A stretch of DNA of 64,000 nucleotides, taken from Cyanoderma ruficeps (lineage: Eukaryota > Chordata > Aves > Passeriformes > Timaliidae). The notes beneath the pieces were generated by a model that saw nothing but the letters and a program-made list of their open reading frames with translations, had not been told where the DNA came from and searched no databases. Shown here one piece after another: positions 1-13,200 of the stretch; within the stretch, counting starts at the first letter, position 1, and each line of letters begins with the position of its first letter. The stretch lies in contig VZDJ01000623.1 in NCBI GenBank assembly GCA_008694505.1, forward strand, positions 15,340,988-15,404,987, given 5' to 3'. The translations under genes were made by a program, and so were the position numbers.

Positions 1-3000
1 TTTAAACTACATTATTCAGGCTACACTTCTGCCAGGAATTAAAATGAGGCTCATGTCCATATATGTACATGTATACTGATCAAATATTAAATGACCCACT
101 TGGCTCTGGCAAACCAGAATTCTCCCAGACACAGTCTGGGCATGATCTGGGTGTTAGTATGGATCACAGACCACTTCCAGCTTGGGCTGTCTGGACACAA
201 CTGCTGTCTCTATGTCTCAGACTGGTGAGAGATCTTTACTGCATGGATGCAACCCATTTTCTTGCAGGCTGGGTCAAGGCCAGAAAATTATTTGTTTATT
301 AGCACAGTAATCTCTGAGCATCTCCTGATATCATGTGTATAGTGAAAAAGGTAATATTCCCTGATGGAATTCACCCTCAGAATTTTCTCTTGGTGCCCAG
401 TTGTGTGGTAAAGATCCCAGCTGGAATCACAGAGCCTCACACCAGTGATGAAACAGACTCCTCTCTTTCCTTGAAAGAGTAAGGAAATTCCTGGTTTTAT
501 TTGTGAAGAACACTAAGTTTTAAATCACATCCCTGTGACAACAAAGTCTTGAAACTCGTCGTATTCTCCATCCTGTTAGAGACCCTTGAGAGCCACTTAT
601 CCCCACCTCTGTAGAAAAACCCCTGCAAACCATTCCTTCCTATATGATTGGCATTAAGAGGGTCTGAGGTGTAATTAGTGACCCACAAGGATCCAGGAAA
701 GTGCCATTCTGACAGGAACAGAAAGGCAGAAAAGATTGCTAGATGCATCAAGAAATCACACTGTATATTATGGATGTGTCTGCAGACAGAGAGAAATGTA
801 AAGAAAGGGAGAAAGTGGTATGGGAATAGCAAGAGAAAATTCAGAGAAGATTCTGGGTCTCACAAGGATGCAGGCCAAGCAAACAAACTCCAGACACTGG
901 ATGAATTACAGCATTTTCTATCTCTTATGTAACAAGTCAGAAACATAGGACACAATTTAGACCCAAGTATGATTTTTACTTAAAAACAGGTGGACAATTC
1001 AAGATTAAGATTCTGACCCTGATCCAGAGCCACATTAATCATTAAAAACCAAAACTCCCCAAAAGTAAGTGTATGAAAAACAACCTCTGAGAAGTATAAG
1101 ATTTTGACACTAAACAGATACAAAGTTCTAAGATTCTTCTCCTCATCAGTCTACCACTGAGACCAGACCTGAAGAGCCTCAGTGCCAAGTCTTTTCAGCA
1201 ATGCCAAATTGTCCAGAGAAATTCAGCAGAGGCAAGTAGTTCTGTTTCACTTGCTGCAAGTTCCGAAGTTTAAGGACTCAGATGATTAATCGTCAAAATC
1301 AAGTTTGTTTGCTCAGCATCATTTTAGCACTTCTATCTAAATGCATAATACCAGTCTCTCTGGCATGGTTCTGCTCTATCTTTTCACAGTATCAGCTTTT
1401 TAAAAACTTGGAAAATTTTAAATGGAAAAATGACATCACAATGTAACATACTGAACTTCCTCCCCTCCCCAGTTCAGCACCATTGCTGCAGTCGTTAAAG
1501 CCCTAGCAGTATCCCTTGACTCTTGGATGATGTATATCAGCTGTGAGAGTGATGAAGGCAAATACTTTTCTACAAGTGTTCATGGCTACTTGCTGTATCA
1601 AATAATAATCAGGACTCTGGAGAGGAGTTTATTCTGAATGGCTCTTATCTGATTGCCCAGAGACTTGTGACAGAGGTAGAATATTAGCTAGCAGCGATCT
1701 AAGAGATTTCTGATGCATGGAGTCATGAAAAGTGTTTGGACATGTGATCTTCAGACAACAAAAGCAGCAGACAACTTCTTAGATGGCCTCTCAAAGAGAC
1801 CAGACAAAAAAGCAGCTCGCACTAGAATCTGGGGTAGAGCTACTTCACCTGGCGAACAAATGTCAGGTATTTCATCACATTCTGACTTTTCTCAAAGGAA
1901 AAAGACCAACAACTACTAATTTATTACATCTGAACTGGTGACAAAAGAGTTCATCCTACCTGATTTAGCCAACACTCCCTACTGTTTGTCTTTGGTTCCT
2001 GAACTCATTGCTTAATATATTTATATATTTAATATACCATAAGCTTCCATAGGTTTTTCTTTCCTTCTTCTGTGCTTTGACCCTGCTTATCATCAGCAAG
2101 TGTTTGACATAAATATTGAAGCATGGCTTAATGATGAAACAGAGCTGTCAATTAACAAAAAAGTTCTTTGAAGTCTTGTCAACCCCTGAAGGACATGCTT
2201 TTACTTAGTGTTAAATGAACCTGTGGAAGCATTTTATGGACTGCAGACAAAATAGAAAGTCTTTTAGGAAGCTGAAACCTTGCAGTCCCAGATAAATAAA
2301 TCATGTGGACTCTATGAAGATTCAAAGACTGAAGAAAATATTCTGATTTACTATGAGGGTTTGGATACTGACTTTTCATTTGCATGAAATTCATCCTTTG
2401 AAACCAAAGTTGGAGCTACTCTGGGAAGTACTCCCTCATGAATAAAAAGAAACAGAGGACGAGTATAAAATAATCAGCTATATGCTCCCACAAACCCCAT
2501 CACGACAGTAGTAATTTTTCTTTAAGTTCCTTGATACAAAGAATCACACTGACAGGTAAAAGGTCAAATTGCAGGGACAATAAATGTCTCAAAAAGTGTA
2601 TCTTCAAAAGACTACTGTGACCAATGTGCTCAGCAAAGACTGTGGTAGCCAAAGCAATTGGCAAAACGTGTTCTACAAACTCACCACTGGAAGTATAGAC
2701 AAGATCATAGTCTTGGATGGGTGCAGTTGTGCTGGCAGTTCTACCTGGGAAGGCGGGGAAAAGATGAACCAACTTGATGGTTTTAATACTGTCTGAACAA
2801 TGGAGACAGCTTCATTCTCAGTTGGGCTTGCATATGCTCTGAACTGGCCCCAGTCCTGAACTCTGAATACCCCAGGAGACCTTCTGAAAGGTGACCTGTG
2901 CAGCGCACCACGTAACAGAGCCACCACAAGGACACTGTCCTTCTCCAATAAACAGGAAAATGAAGAGTCCATCTGTTGTTTCTAAGGTAAAATAAAGTAC

Positions 3001-4830
3001 TACTTTCCATACTCTTTCTGAATGAAACTAAATCAGTCTTCTCTGACTGGCCTTCTCCTGACAGTCACAATAATTTTGTTACTTTACGCTGTGTCCTGGG
3101 GAACCCAAAACACAACCTTTAAATGCTGCCATGACAGCCAGGGAAAGGTTGTTACATGATTTTGGAGGATTCTGATTTCAAAAGGACTTGCTCCACTAAG
3201 TTACTATGCTTTCTAACATCAACACAGCTATAGGTGAGTAAGAAAAAACAATTACAGCACAACATTCTCGACTTAGTCTAAAAGGGAGGAATGTTTTCCT
3301 TTCTCTCCAATAATAGCAGCTCTTTAGACTCTTTCCCAGTTGCGCTTTACTGCAATAACTATCTTCCTTCCTTCTATTTTTTCCTTATCATCAAGTTTGT
3401 TTCCCTTATTAGAAGATATTCTGCCCAGATTAGAAGCTTTTTTCCTTATGGCTAAAATAGTTTATTTATCAAGATACACAATTTCTGTCTCTTTTATGTA
3501 TTCTTCGGCCCTTTGACCTTAACAATCCTTCATGTTCCACAGCCACCTCCCTCCACGACAGCTGAACTGTTTGATTCAGGTTTAAGAAATGAGTTCTTGT
3601 TATTTTATTGTTCTAATTTATTGTTCTTTTGTCCCATGTCATTTTGACTAACCTGTATTCAGAAGATAGCTAGTTACACAGCAGGGATGGTTTTGAAGAG
3701 ATAAGATTTTTTTCTGTAAGCAATAAGGAAATTCAACTTTCTGTCTCCTTTGTCAAGTAATCCAAAAGTAAATTTTCTAATTACCTTATAGGTTAGGTCA
3801 GTCATTATCCTAAGGCATTACTACCTTCTCAGATTATTAGGTGAGGACGGTAAGATTAAAAGATATTGACCAGACCAAGGCTAGGCTTAACATTATTGTT
3901 TACTGTACGTGCGGATTCTCCCAGGAGCATCTGGAAGAATCACTTTTTGCAGTAGTAATAAAGTAGAGAAGATACGAGTAAATAATTAGAGCTCTTGAAT
4001 GCAATGCACCAGATTTCCAGTCCATAGCACATGATGGCTAATTATACCCGTGGCTGGAGCTGCAAACTGAAAACACTTTTCCTGTTCCGAGTACAGATGA
4101 GATTCTTACGAATGGAATGAAAAGCTTTACTTTCAGCTCAGACCTGCTATGATGACCTCCACATTTATGAACTACACTGGAGGGAGCTACTAACAATCCA
4201 AAACAGAGAGCTCAAATACAGAACATTTTGCAGAAATATTGCTTTGGGCATTTATCTAACTTCAGCACTTGGTATGATACCAGGAACACAAAAAAAGAGA
4301 ACCAATGTGAGGCAATGCGAGCAACATATCCAAAAGCCAGCATGGGAGGCGTTATGACAGTTCTATGCACCACAAATGCTTTTTAGTTAATCTTTTGTAG
4401 TTTTCCAGGGGATGGATNTTTTCCAGTAAAAATGTGGAAAATTTGCATTGCTTACATGTATTTTCACCCCTTAGAAAATCTTCCGGGCTGTAAAACCTAC
4501 CAAAAAGGAAAAGATTAATTGGTGGTATAAGCTTTCTGAATATTTAATTTAAAAGGTCAGCCCTTAGCAGGAAATATACTGTAAAATTACCTATCTGTTC
4601 ATAATAAAGATCTAACTATGCAGTTATAATCTCTGTGATATCTAAGCGGCTATTGAACCATGTAAATACAAAAAGATTGAAAATAAAAAGGTATTTTCTA
4701 TTGTTCCTTGCTACTTTATGTTTGTCTAAGCTTCTTCTGTAAGGAGGGAAAAAAACCCTTCAATACCATCCTCTTTTCTAAGCAAAAGACCGACCAATCT
4801 AAGTGAAGCAACAATATCTACCCTATTTTT
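1..4830. other. Unique AT-rich DNA, no gene recognised
   Basis: Short open frames only (longest ATG frame about 111 codons, minus strand, 497-832), with no protein family recognisable in any frame and no CR1 copy. T-rich from about 3360 to 3700. No promoter-like GC-rich patch. Confidence 0.7.
4418..4418. other. Ambiguous base (N)
   Basis: The only non-ACGT base I noticed, inside GGGGATGGATNTTTTCCAG. A single N suggests an unresolved or heterozygous base rather than a scaffold gap. Confidence 0.99.
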
Positions 4831-4868
4831 CCTCTTTTCTTTTTGGAAGAGAAAAAGAAGAAAAGAGG
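4831..4868. repeat. 11-bp perfect inverted repeat in a pyrimidine/purine-segregated tract
   Basis: The left arm 4831-4841 is CCTCTTTTCTT and the right arm 4858-4868 is AAGAAAAGAGG, its exact reverse complement, separated by 16 bases. Extra T/A pairing continues into the loop after a wobble. One arm is all pyrimidine and the other all purine. The right arm runs into a GTAAGC string. No flanking gene suggests a role. Confidence 0.9.
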
Positions 4869-7800
4869 TAAGCAGCTATTTCATTGTAACAATGCTTCCT
4901 CAGCTCTTTGTAAGTCAAATCAAATCCAAATATGAACACCACTTTAAAATCAGTCTGGATGAAAGTGCAGGAGAAACATTAGTTAAAGCTCTTACAGAAG
5001 AGTTTTTAAGTAGAAGTGGCCTTGATTGTCTGTCTTTCCAAGAGCATCGCCCTTCCAAATGGGAGAAATTTCCTTATGGCTTTACTTCCTGTATAATGAA
5101 ACTGAATAACTATATTTAATGAGTTTTGTAAATATAGGGAAAATGTAGGTGAGAACTGCAAGAAAGGATAAACTCACACAATCACAGCAAGCAGTCAACA
5201 CATTAAATAATATTTTCAATATTTTTTTTCTAACTAAAATTCACAGGCTTAATAACAGCCTACAGAAAGATCATGAAGTAGCAATAGGAATGTTTTGTGC
5301 AAGTGACCTCTTCCCCTTGCTTCTGATCCAACAGCAGCAAACCTGTTCTATTTCATATCCATCAAAATAGAACAAGTCCTTCCTGGAGTATGAAGTAAAC
5401 AGAAGTTCACCATTCTAGCAAAACTCAGATGACCCCTGCTTGTGTCTCTTGGTAATTAGGTACAGCTTATTAGCTTAGTAATAGCTCAGACAAGCCCTGC
5501 AGTACATCACTTGGAAAAGTGCTCCAGGTGACTAGCAACCCATCTGTCATCCACTTGCTCCTTTCTCTGCTCCTGTTAATTTACTACTCCTGCTGTTCCT
5601 GTCCCACCTACATTGTCCCTTCTATAATTCATTTACACAGCCTATTCAAAAATAATCTCCTCAGAGTTTAACATACTTCCTATATTCCACTGCTTATAAT
5701 TGTTTTACGTAACAACTAAAAGTTATTTGAAGCTCTACACTGCCTGCTCTGTCCAGAGAATAACCTTCCAATAGTTACAAAAAATAACAAAGCAAAGTAC
5801 TACTGGTTAAAAATTACCAAACACTCATCATTTATGATGTAAATAACAAAGCAACTTACACTGTTAGAAAGAAAACAAGATGAATCTGTCAAAGTAACTG
5901 ACACTAGTGCTGCTTTTATATCATTTATAATGCATTTTCTCCTTCAGCCACCTTAGCCTACGTGATATGCAGCACTTTCTTTCTGGCAAAGAAAGCAGGA
6001 GCTGTAACTACCATAAAACTAGTTCCACAGTTATAGAAATGCCAAAAGTATAATGGGAGTAGATGAAAAGAGGCTAAGGAAAACATAACAAGAAAAAAGT
6101 TGGTAACTAAACCCTTACAGTGATACTGCTTGCTGAGTTGACATATGTTTTTGTCTTTATGTGGAATGCACTACAATTAAAGCCATTCTCAGGGTTTTTT
6201 TACTGTTTTTATTTTTTATTGCTTTTTTCTTTTTTTGTAATCAGTGCAAATTGAAAAGACTTGTAACCTCATGAATCACTGACTGTGACTTTCTTTTAGT
6301 GCAATACAGCTATGCCAATGTGGTAGTGATAGTGCATTATGCCATCAACTCATCAGCTTTTCTCTTACTCTTGCCCTGCAACAGAACTAATAGAATTCTG
6401 AGAGTCATAAGGAAAAGCTATGCTGGTACATTAGAAATCACATTTCTGTGTTATTATAATTCTAAAGCTGAATACTAAGAAAATAGGCTCATAGTTCTTA
6501 TGGGAAAACAAATAGCCCTATCTTTCCACATCTTAGGAATAAAATAGCAGTATATATTTTCAGTTCAGATTATTTAACTGAAGATCCATCTGAATCTCCA
6601 TATTTACTAAAACTACTCCTGAACAGCTCTCAATCTTCCTTAGTCTCTGTAAACATCATTAAGTGCATTTCTTCTTCCACGTCCACCTAAACTTATTTCA
6701 TCTCAGTAGATAGGTGTAACAGTGGTAATCAGAATTCCAGAATCCAAATATTTTTTAGAATAATTCTGCAATATATAATCATAAAAATAATTTTCATGTA
6801 AAAATTCTGGGACATATTATTCCATCATTTTAAAGAGAGCTCGTAATTGATATTTCTTTGAGAGCCATTTTACCAGACTTTCTAGATGTCGCTGTCCTTA
6901 CCTATTTTAGTTAAATTTCTATATGAACTCCTGACTGCAGCAGCATCCTCTCCTCTGACCCAGTGTTTTATCCTGCGGGTCTGAGAAATGCATCTGCTAG
7001 TATCACTTTTTCTTCCTTATTAATTATGCCACTCATTCCCTCGAGTTTCTCCCTTAACTCATTACATTCATCCCCTTCAAAGCCCTGTGGAGTTTTGCTC
7101 TTATTTATCTCCTCCCAGCTGTCTTTGCTTTTCTTCCCATGCCAGTCTTGACCAGCCAGTTTGACAGCAGAGAATATAGGCCTTTTTGTTTCCCAACTCA
7201 CTATTTTAACAACAAATTCAGGCACAAGATTCGTGCCACCTCTTTGATTAAGATCTCGCTGAAGGGCCATTTCTGCTGTGCTGCCTGTGGTCAATCTCTG
7301 CCTAACAGTGGCATAAAAGCTTAACTGTAACCTTATTCCTAAAAGGAGTTGTCCACACTGTTTGTCTATTCTCCATAGCTAATCTATTTTAATGTGCCGA
7401 TTGCGAACTCCCCAGGAAATCACATGCCAGGAGTCGTTATCAAGGAGGAGCACACATCACAGGAGGCACTTCATCCATCATCCTACCCCCTAAAGGTAAC
7501 CATTTCTACCCTGGTTTAATAGAATTTTGAGGATCTGAAGTGGAAAATGACTACCAAATTACTTACCCTGTCTCACAGAAGTGACTTGGTCAATCTCCTC
7601 AGGGTGCAACAAAATAGGATGTCCAGTCTCTTGTTAAAACTATCCAGGGAAGTATCTTCTCTATTGCCAGCTCCTTTATATTTCTTTTAGCTTGGGGATT
7701 GCCTTTCCCCAGGCTCCCTTTATTTATTGCAAATTTATGCTACTTACAGAGCACATTTTTTATAGTAAATAATGGAACTGCAATCTATTCATTCATTATT

Positions 7801-9799
7801 GATAGGTTTTGTATTCCTGTAGCCTGAGTACATTTTATGAAGAACCAGTGGTACATAGTTTCTTTTGGAATATAGTCCATGATCTGTATTTTTTCTCATT
7901 AGTCATTTCTGAAGCCCCACAAAGTCACTATCAGAAGAGAGCTGGGCTGCCTTTACCAGAAGGTCCATCCAACTCCAATCCTGCAAACTCATGGGCACCA
8001 AGCCTACAGCAGATATCCAAGGTAGAAAATACACGCAGCAGGTCAGTGGGGGTACTAAAACAATACCAAAAGGTTTGGTTTAGCTATGGAACTCTACCCA
8101 TTTCAGTCCAAAGCAGATGATTCTTATGTTACTTCTTAATACATCTTATTTATCTAACGTGATTATACAGTTCTCATTGCTTTTAATGACAAAGTTTGTG
8201 TTAGGCATCTTAGGGCTCTCTTCCACAGTACAGTTTTCCCTTTGATTTTCACATCTCCTTTAGGAACAGATATAATTTTTGTTTCTCTGTCTCCTTTTAT
8301 GCATCCTTGGATTTTATCTAAATTTATCTCTGTTTCCTACTTGTGGTCAATGTGCTATCTTCTTAGGGTATACCTGCCTCCAAATCCCCATCCTTCCTGC
8401 AAATGTACGACGATGAGGTCCCAAGCATGGGCCATTTCCTTTCATTCTTTCCTGCAGAACCTTCCTGTGTTTATTTCTCTCCATCAGCACAAAGGCCGCT
8501 CGGATGCAGCAGTCCAAGCACCAGGTGACCTATAAAAGTCTTATGGATGAACTTTTCTGCTTGACTGGGCTGCTGCAGGGAGCTGGGGAAGCTGCAGATA
8601 AGAAGCTCACCTGGGAGAGCCATAGATGCCCTTATATGCCAGGAGGAGCCCACAGGGTAATTATGCACTAAACTGGGAATTTCCACCTTTTCCCTCAGTC
8701 CTGCTGGATTTCTTTCTACATCATGCTTTATTTCCAGACTTTTTGAGGGAATGGAAGGAAGAATATTTTGCTATCGCTCTTACAGCATGGTAATGCAGTG
8801 CTCTTTCTGTCCTTTGTTTTTAGACTTTGGAAAAGAGATGAAGGATTTCTGCATCTTCCTACTGCCTCCCTCCACTTTCAGATTCTGTTCACTTGAGATT
8901 CCCAGCCAAGGAAGGCATTATGTTAAGTGCTGCACTATCAGCAACAGTCACAGACACTTTTTCCAAATAAATATTTTTTTTCCCAAGTGATACTGCAAAA
9001 AAACCACAATTCCAGGAGATTGTGGGGAGGGCAGGTCTGTAATGGACAGAGATGCTGAGTGAGCAATCATCAAGTTAAATCAGAATGAGAAATAATACAA
9101 TTATGTCAGTGCAGAGATCTCCAGGACAGAGCTGTGCTGGCTGGGGCAGTACTGCCTCCTCTAATGAACTACTCCTCTGCCAGGCTACACCTCACCCAGC
9201 TACTTAGATCTGGGAGCCAAACCTCCCTTGTCTGCATGGCCAGACTGCACTAGAAAGCTCAGAAATCTCTGTACTTTGTTCCACTCTGCAGTGCTCATTC
9301 TCTCAATATATTCTGAAGAGTTACACTGATGTGTGTGTGTGTGTGCAGTGCATGTAAATGGCATGTGTGGCACTTATAGCTGATGTTAAAAGACGTAATT
9401 ATGCCAGTAAATTACATTGAGTATTCAAGACTCCTGGTCAGACAAACCACCACCACCACACTAGTAAGAAGCATTACAAATCAGCTGAAGAAAAGCAGTA
9501 TTTAAAGCCAAATGAATCTGTGAGACGGACAGCTGACCCAGCTCTGGGAGATGGGAGGACTCCAGCGAGTCAGCTGAGCTTCACCTGCAGTTCTGCACTT
9601 GCCTCCTCAAATGTGAGGTGCTCCACCTCCACAGAGCTTCTGATACTGATCCCCAGAGCCAGACTTGAGTTTGTACCTAATAAAGAATCAAGTTAACAAA
9701 TACCATAACTGACTGATATGAATTTCTGAGCTGGTTACATTCCACCTGAGATACTTTTTGTCTGCCTTAGCTTAGACAGCTGGAGAAAACAGGCACAAC
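4869..9799. other. Unique AT-rich DNA with one stop-free minus-strand stretch
   Basis: No repeat element recognised apart from the TG microsatellite at 9330. On the minus strand the frame is open from 7378 down to a TAA at 6970-6968, 136 codons without a stop. It has a fairly balanced, charged composition (for example KKSKDSWEEINKSK and ELREKLEGMSG). I do not recognise the product. No ATG lies near its upstream end (the first in-frame ATG falls about 42 codons in), and the length is what chance allows. The rest holds only short frames. Confidence 0.6.
9330..9345. repeat. (TG)8 dinucleotide microsatellite
   Basis: Eight uninterrupted TG units, followed by an imperfect GTG-rich tail. Likely length-polymorphic, although short. 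Confidence 0.95.
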
Positions 9800-10205
9800 A
9801 CAGAATCACAGAATGACTGGGGTTGGAAGAGACCTAAAAGACCATCTGGTTTCACAATCCTGCCTTGGGTAGGAACATCTTTTTCTAAACCAGGTTGCTC
9901 AAGGTCCCATCCAACCTGGCCCTGAATACTTTCAGAAATGGATCATCTATGACTTCTCTGGGAAATCCGTGCCACTATCTCACCACCCCAATAGTAAAGG
10001 ATTTCTTCCCGATATCCAATCTAAACTTGTTCCTTGTCAGTTCAAAACCAGTACCCATTGTCCCATCACTACACAGTCTTGTCAAAAGTTTATCTTCTGC
10101 CCTCTTGTAGCCTTTTTCAGTGCTGGAAGGTGCCTTTTCTTCTCCAGGCAGAACAAACCCAACTCTCAATCTGTCTTCACAGGACATGTTACCAGACACC
10201 CTGAA
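9800..10205 (-). mobile_element. CR1 LINE, 5'-truncated 3' end, minus strand
   Basis: On the plus strand this begins with the reverse complement of the CR1 3' terminus (CAGAATCACAGAATGACTGG at 9801), followed by the familiar 'GGTTGGAAGAGACC...AAAGACCATCTGG' block. It runs on through 'CAACCTGGCCCTGAATAC', 'TTCTTCCCGATATCCAATCTAA' and 'CTTCTCCAGGCAGAACAAACCCAACTCTC', all in the order seen in CR1 3' regions read in reverse. The copy therefore lies on the minus strand, is about 0.4 kb long and is 5'-truncated, as most avian CR1 copies are because reverse transcription starts at the 3' end and stops early. It keeps no coding capacity; short open frames here are chance readings of CR1. Many substitutions suggest an old insertion. 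The right boundary near 10200 is approximate, because similarity fades rather than stops. Confidence 0.93.
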
Positions 10206-10240
10206 TACAGACACCTCAGATAACGTTTGACTAATGTAAA

Positions 10241-10290
10241 TACCCCAGAGCTATGAAAATTGTTTTACCCCAGAGCTATGAAAATTGTTT
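10241..10290. repeat. Perfect 25-bp tandem duplication
   Basis: Two adjacent identical 25-bp units, 10241-10265 and 10266-10290, each starting TACCCCAGAGC and ending AAAATTGTTT. They lie about 35 bp beyond the truncated 5' end of the minus-strand CR1 copy. Perfect identity points to a recent slippage or repair duplication, a length polymorphism, or an assembly duplication. Confidence 0.95.
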
Positions 10291-13200
10291 TCCATGATAA
10301 AGTAAACAGGTTTAACTTCCAGTTGATTATTTTTTGATATAACTTTCCTCCCACTGTACTGTATTTTTCGGTGAGATCATTCAGGAAGCTGGACATTATC
10401 TAGGAGGCTTTTTATTTCAAGAAATGATACATTTTGCAGATTATAATACTGTTATAGGTATTCCAATTATTTTAAAAAACAGAAGGAGAAGGGAAAGATT
10501 TGATCTGCTCTAGTTGTAGCACACTGTAATCCATTGATGCTGGGTGATTATTGAAAATCACTTCTCAACAGTGAAGAACAAACTGTGAATGGCAACCAGA
10601 TTGCGGGATACTTCAAAAATGTATGTGAAGCTCAGAGAAAGGATAAAACAGAAACTAGTGTTAAAAAGCAGCTTAGAGGTTTTTTTCAATAATGCATAAG
10701 AGTTGGACAGCTTGGCATATTCAGAGAAGACTTCTGCTTTAAAAAAAACCTAAGTATTCTCTCTGATCCCAAGAGGATCTGCCACAGTATCATTTATTTT
10801 CTAGCTAATAGGCCAAGTTCACTCAGAAAAGGGCTTGCATTCAGCAACACCAAATTAAGCTTCCTGGTGCACCCACCTAACCCTGCTGTGCTTTCACAAG
10901 CACTCAGATACCTAAGCAGCCAAGGGGGCTGGGCATGGATCTGTCTGGAAAGGAAAAAATAAAACCCAAAAAGCAAATTTTCCTCCCAGGTCAGTTCACA
11001 AGGCTGATTCCCTATGCAGCTGCACAACAGCAGGGCCAAGTCAAGGGCAGGTGTCAGAGGGCTGAAGGGGGAGTCTGTCCTCTGGCGTGACAGCCACCAA
11101 GCAGCAGGTCATTTCTACCATGGCTCAAGCTGATTTAGGGGATTGGGAATGACACCTTCTAGGATTAGCTGATCTGAGTGCATGGGACAGTTCTACTGGT
11201 GCTTCTGAGCCACTTGACTGTTTTCGGTAGTTTCTGGCAACAGATCAAGCAGAGGGTGCTGCCTCTCCTCTGATTACAGCCAACCTACTTTGTGGACACG
11301 GCCGACACTCCCAGCTGCTGCTGCTGTGTTTCCCCCACCATACCTTCCCTGCATCTTCACAGGCAGCCTGGGCTGACTGTAATAGGGTATATTTTTGGCT
11401 GACAGTGTGATTCTCTGTAATCTCTCTTTCTGAGTGAAGGCAATGTGATGCCCTCCCTAACCTAGAATTTCATCTATGGTTTGGGTGACGGTAGATGAGA
11501 GGGACAGAGGGGGGCACACAATGGCCTTTAATCCTGCCCGTAATGACTATTATCAGTACTGCTGCCAGTTCCCGACCCAGGGTGTGATGGGAATTCCCTC
11601 TGAGGCTGTGAACAGATCAAAGATAGCTGCTTTAGCAAAGCTGGGAAAAATACACCTCTCTGCATGGTGTCAACAGCAAGGTTCAATCTACAAACACCGA
11701 GTAGCCGCACCGAGGCGGCTCAGGAGCAGCTGATGGTCACCAGTTCCCGCCACGCTGGCTGTGCTGGGCACAGCCGGGCAGGTAGAGCAGACCCCAGCAG
11801 CAAAGCAAGCCAGGTTGCATCTGCTGCTGTCACTGGCATGCCCCTAAAAACAACTCCACACCTAGCCCAGCTCATCAGAGCAGTGGAATGACAGGACACA
11901 TGCGTCCTGCAATTTTCTGTCATTCCCACCCTCCTTATTCCCCCCAGAGCATTCAGTGTGCCCCGTGACTCTTGTCCCTGTTAAAATTTGTCAGTGATCT
12001 GAACATAGGATTAGTCTCAATAGAAGACAGATCAAAATGAATTTAAAATTAGAAGTGTGTTGTTTCTTTTGGATAATAGCTGAATTTTCTAATGAAATTG
12101 GCCTTTTCCCCCCAGATGAAATGTCTTTGATCTTAACAGTAAAAAAACTGTAATTTCTAGGGATCATGAAAATGTGGTTACTCATAAAAATTACTGTAAC
12201 ACTGCATAAAGTTTAGAAGGTAAACTATTTATTTGTGTTAGTAATAAAGTTACAAGTAAAGAGCTAGCATAAAATGTTCTGAATGATGGTATGCTGAACC
12301 TACTTGAAGAGCTGGAATGCAAACTAAGAGGGGATGTGTTTGAATCTGGTTTTGTGAGGTTTTATTGAAAGGACTTTGTTTACAAGAATGCAGGAGAGGC
12401 CATCAGTTATCTGTCACTGATAGGGAAATACTCTATCTTACTGCAGTTCTAAGAAAAGTAAGTTTAATCTTGGTACAGAACATGAAACTGTAAGCATGGC
12501 AGAGAGATGTGGAATGCCACAGGTAATTTAGTCAAAATTAGATTTATTGGCAAAATCTAAAGCAGTTAATGTTATACTCACTCTCCAGGAATGCCACAGC
12601 ATCACAGACTTGGAGAACATGAATAACTATAATTTGTTTCTCAAAGAGATTTTTATCTCTTTTAGAAACCAAAGCAAGAAACCCACTCATTTACTGTATT
12701 GTCACTACCAGAATTTTCTAAATCATTGAGAAAAGGAAGGCAACACTATAAAGTGATAGTGATTGCTTTGAAGACTGGAATTCAAACAGAGGTCACCTTG
12801 TTCTGCTGGCATGACAGCAAATCACCAGAAACACAACTTGCCTGAAAAGCCTGAGCCTTCAAAGAATGTAGCTGAATCTCTTAAACACAAAATACAATAA
12901 ATAACTATAGTATAAACTAAGATAATGTATATGAAAAATGTATAGATATATAATAAAATATTTATTAAACTGGTGGCTACAAATGCAACGAGAAGAATTC
13001 CTATTACTTCTTGTCAGTAACCAAAGTTGGGGAGAATCGCAAATCACTCTTAAGGGTGGATCTGATTGACTTTTCAGAGATAGTTCAAAAAGGACTTTAT
13101 TATATCTGCAGATGGAGAGCTCAGAGTGAACTAAAGCCTCTGGGCAAAATGCTCTTCTTATTACTTTAACACTATTATAATACAGTCTTAATCTCTTTGC

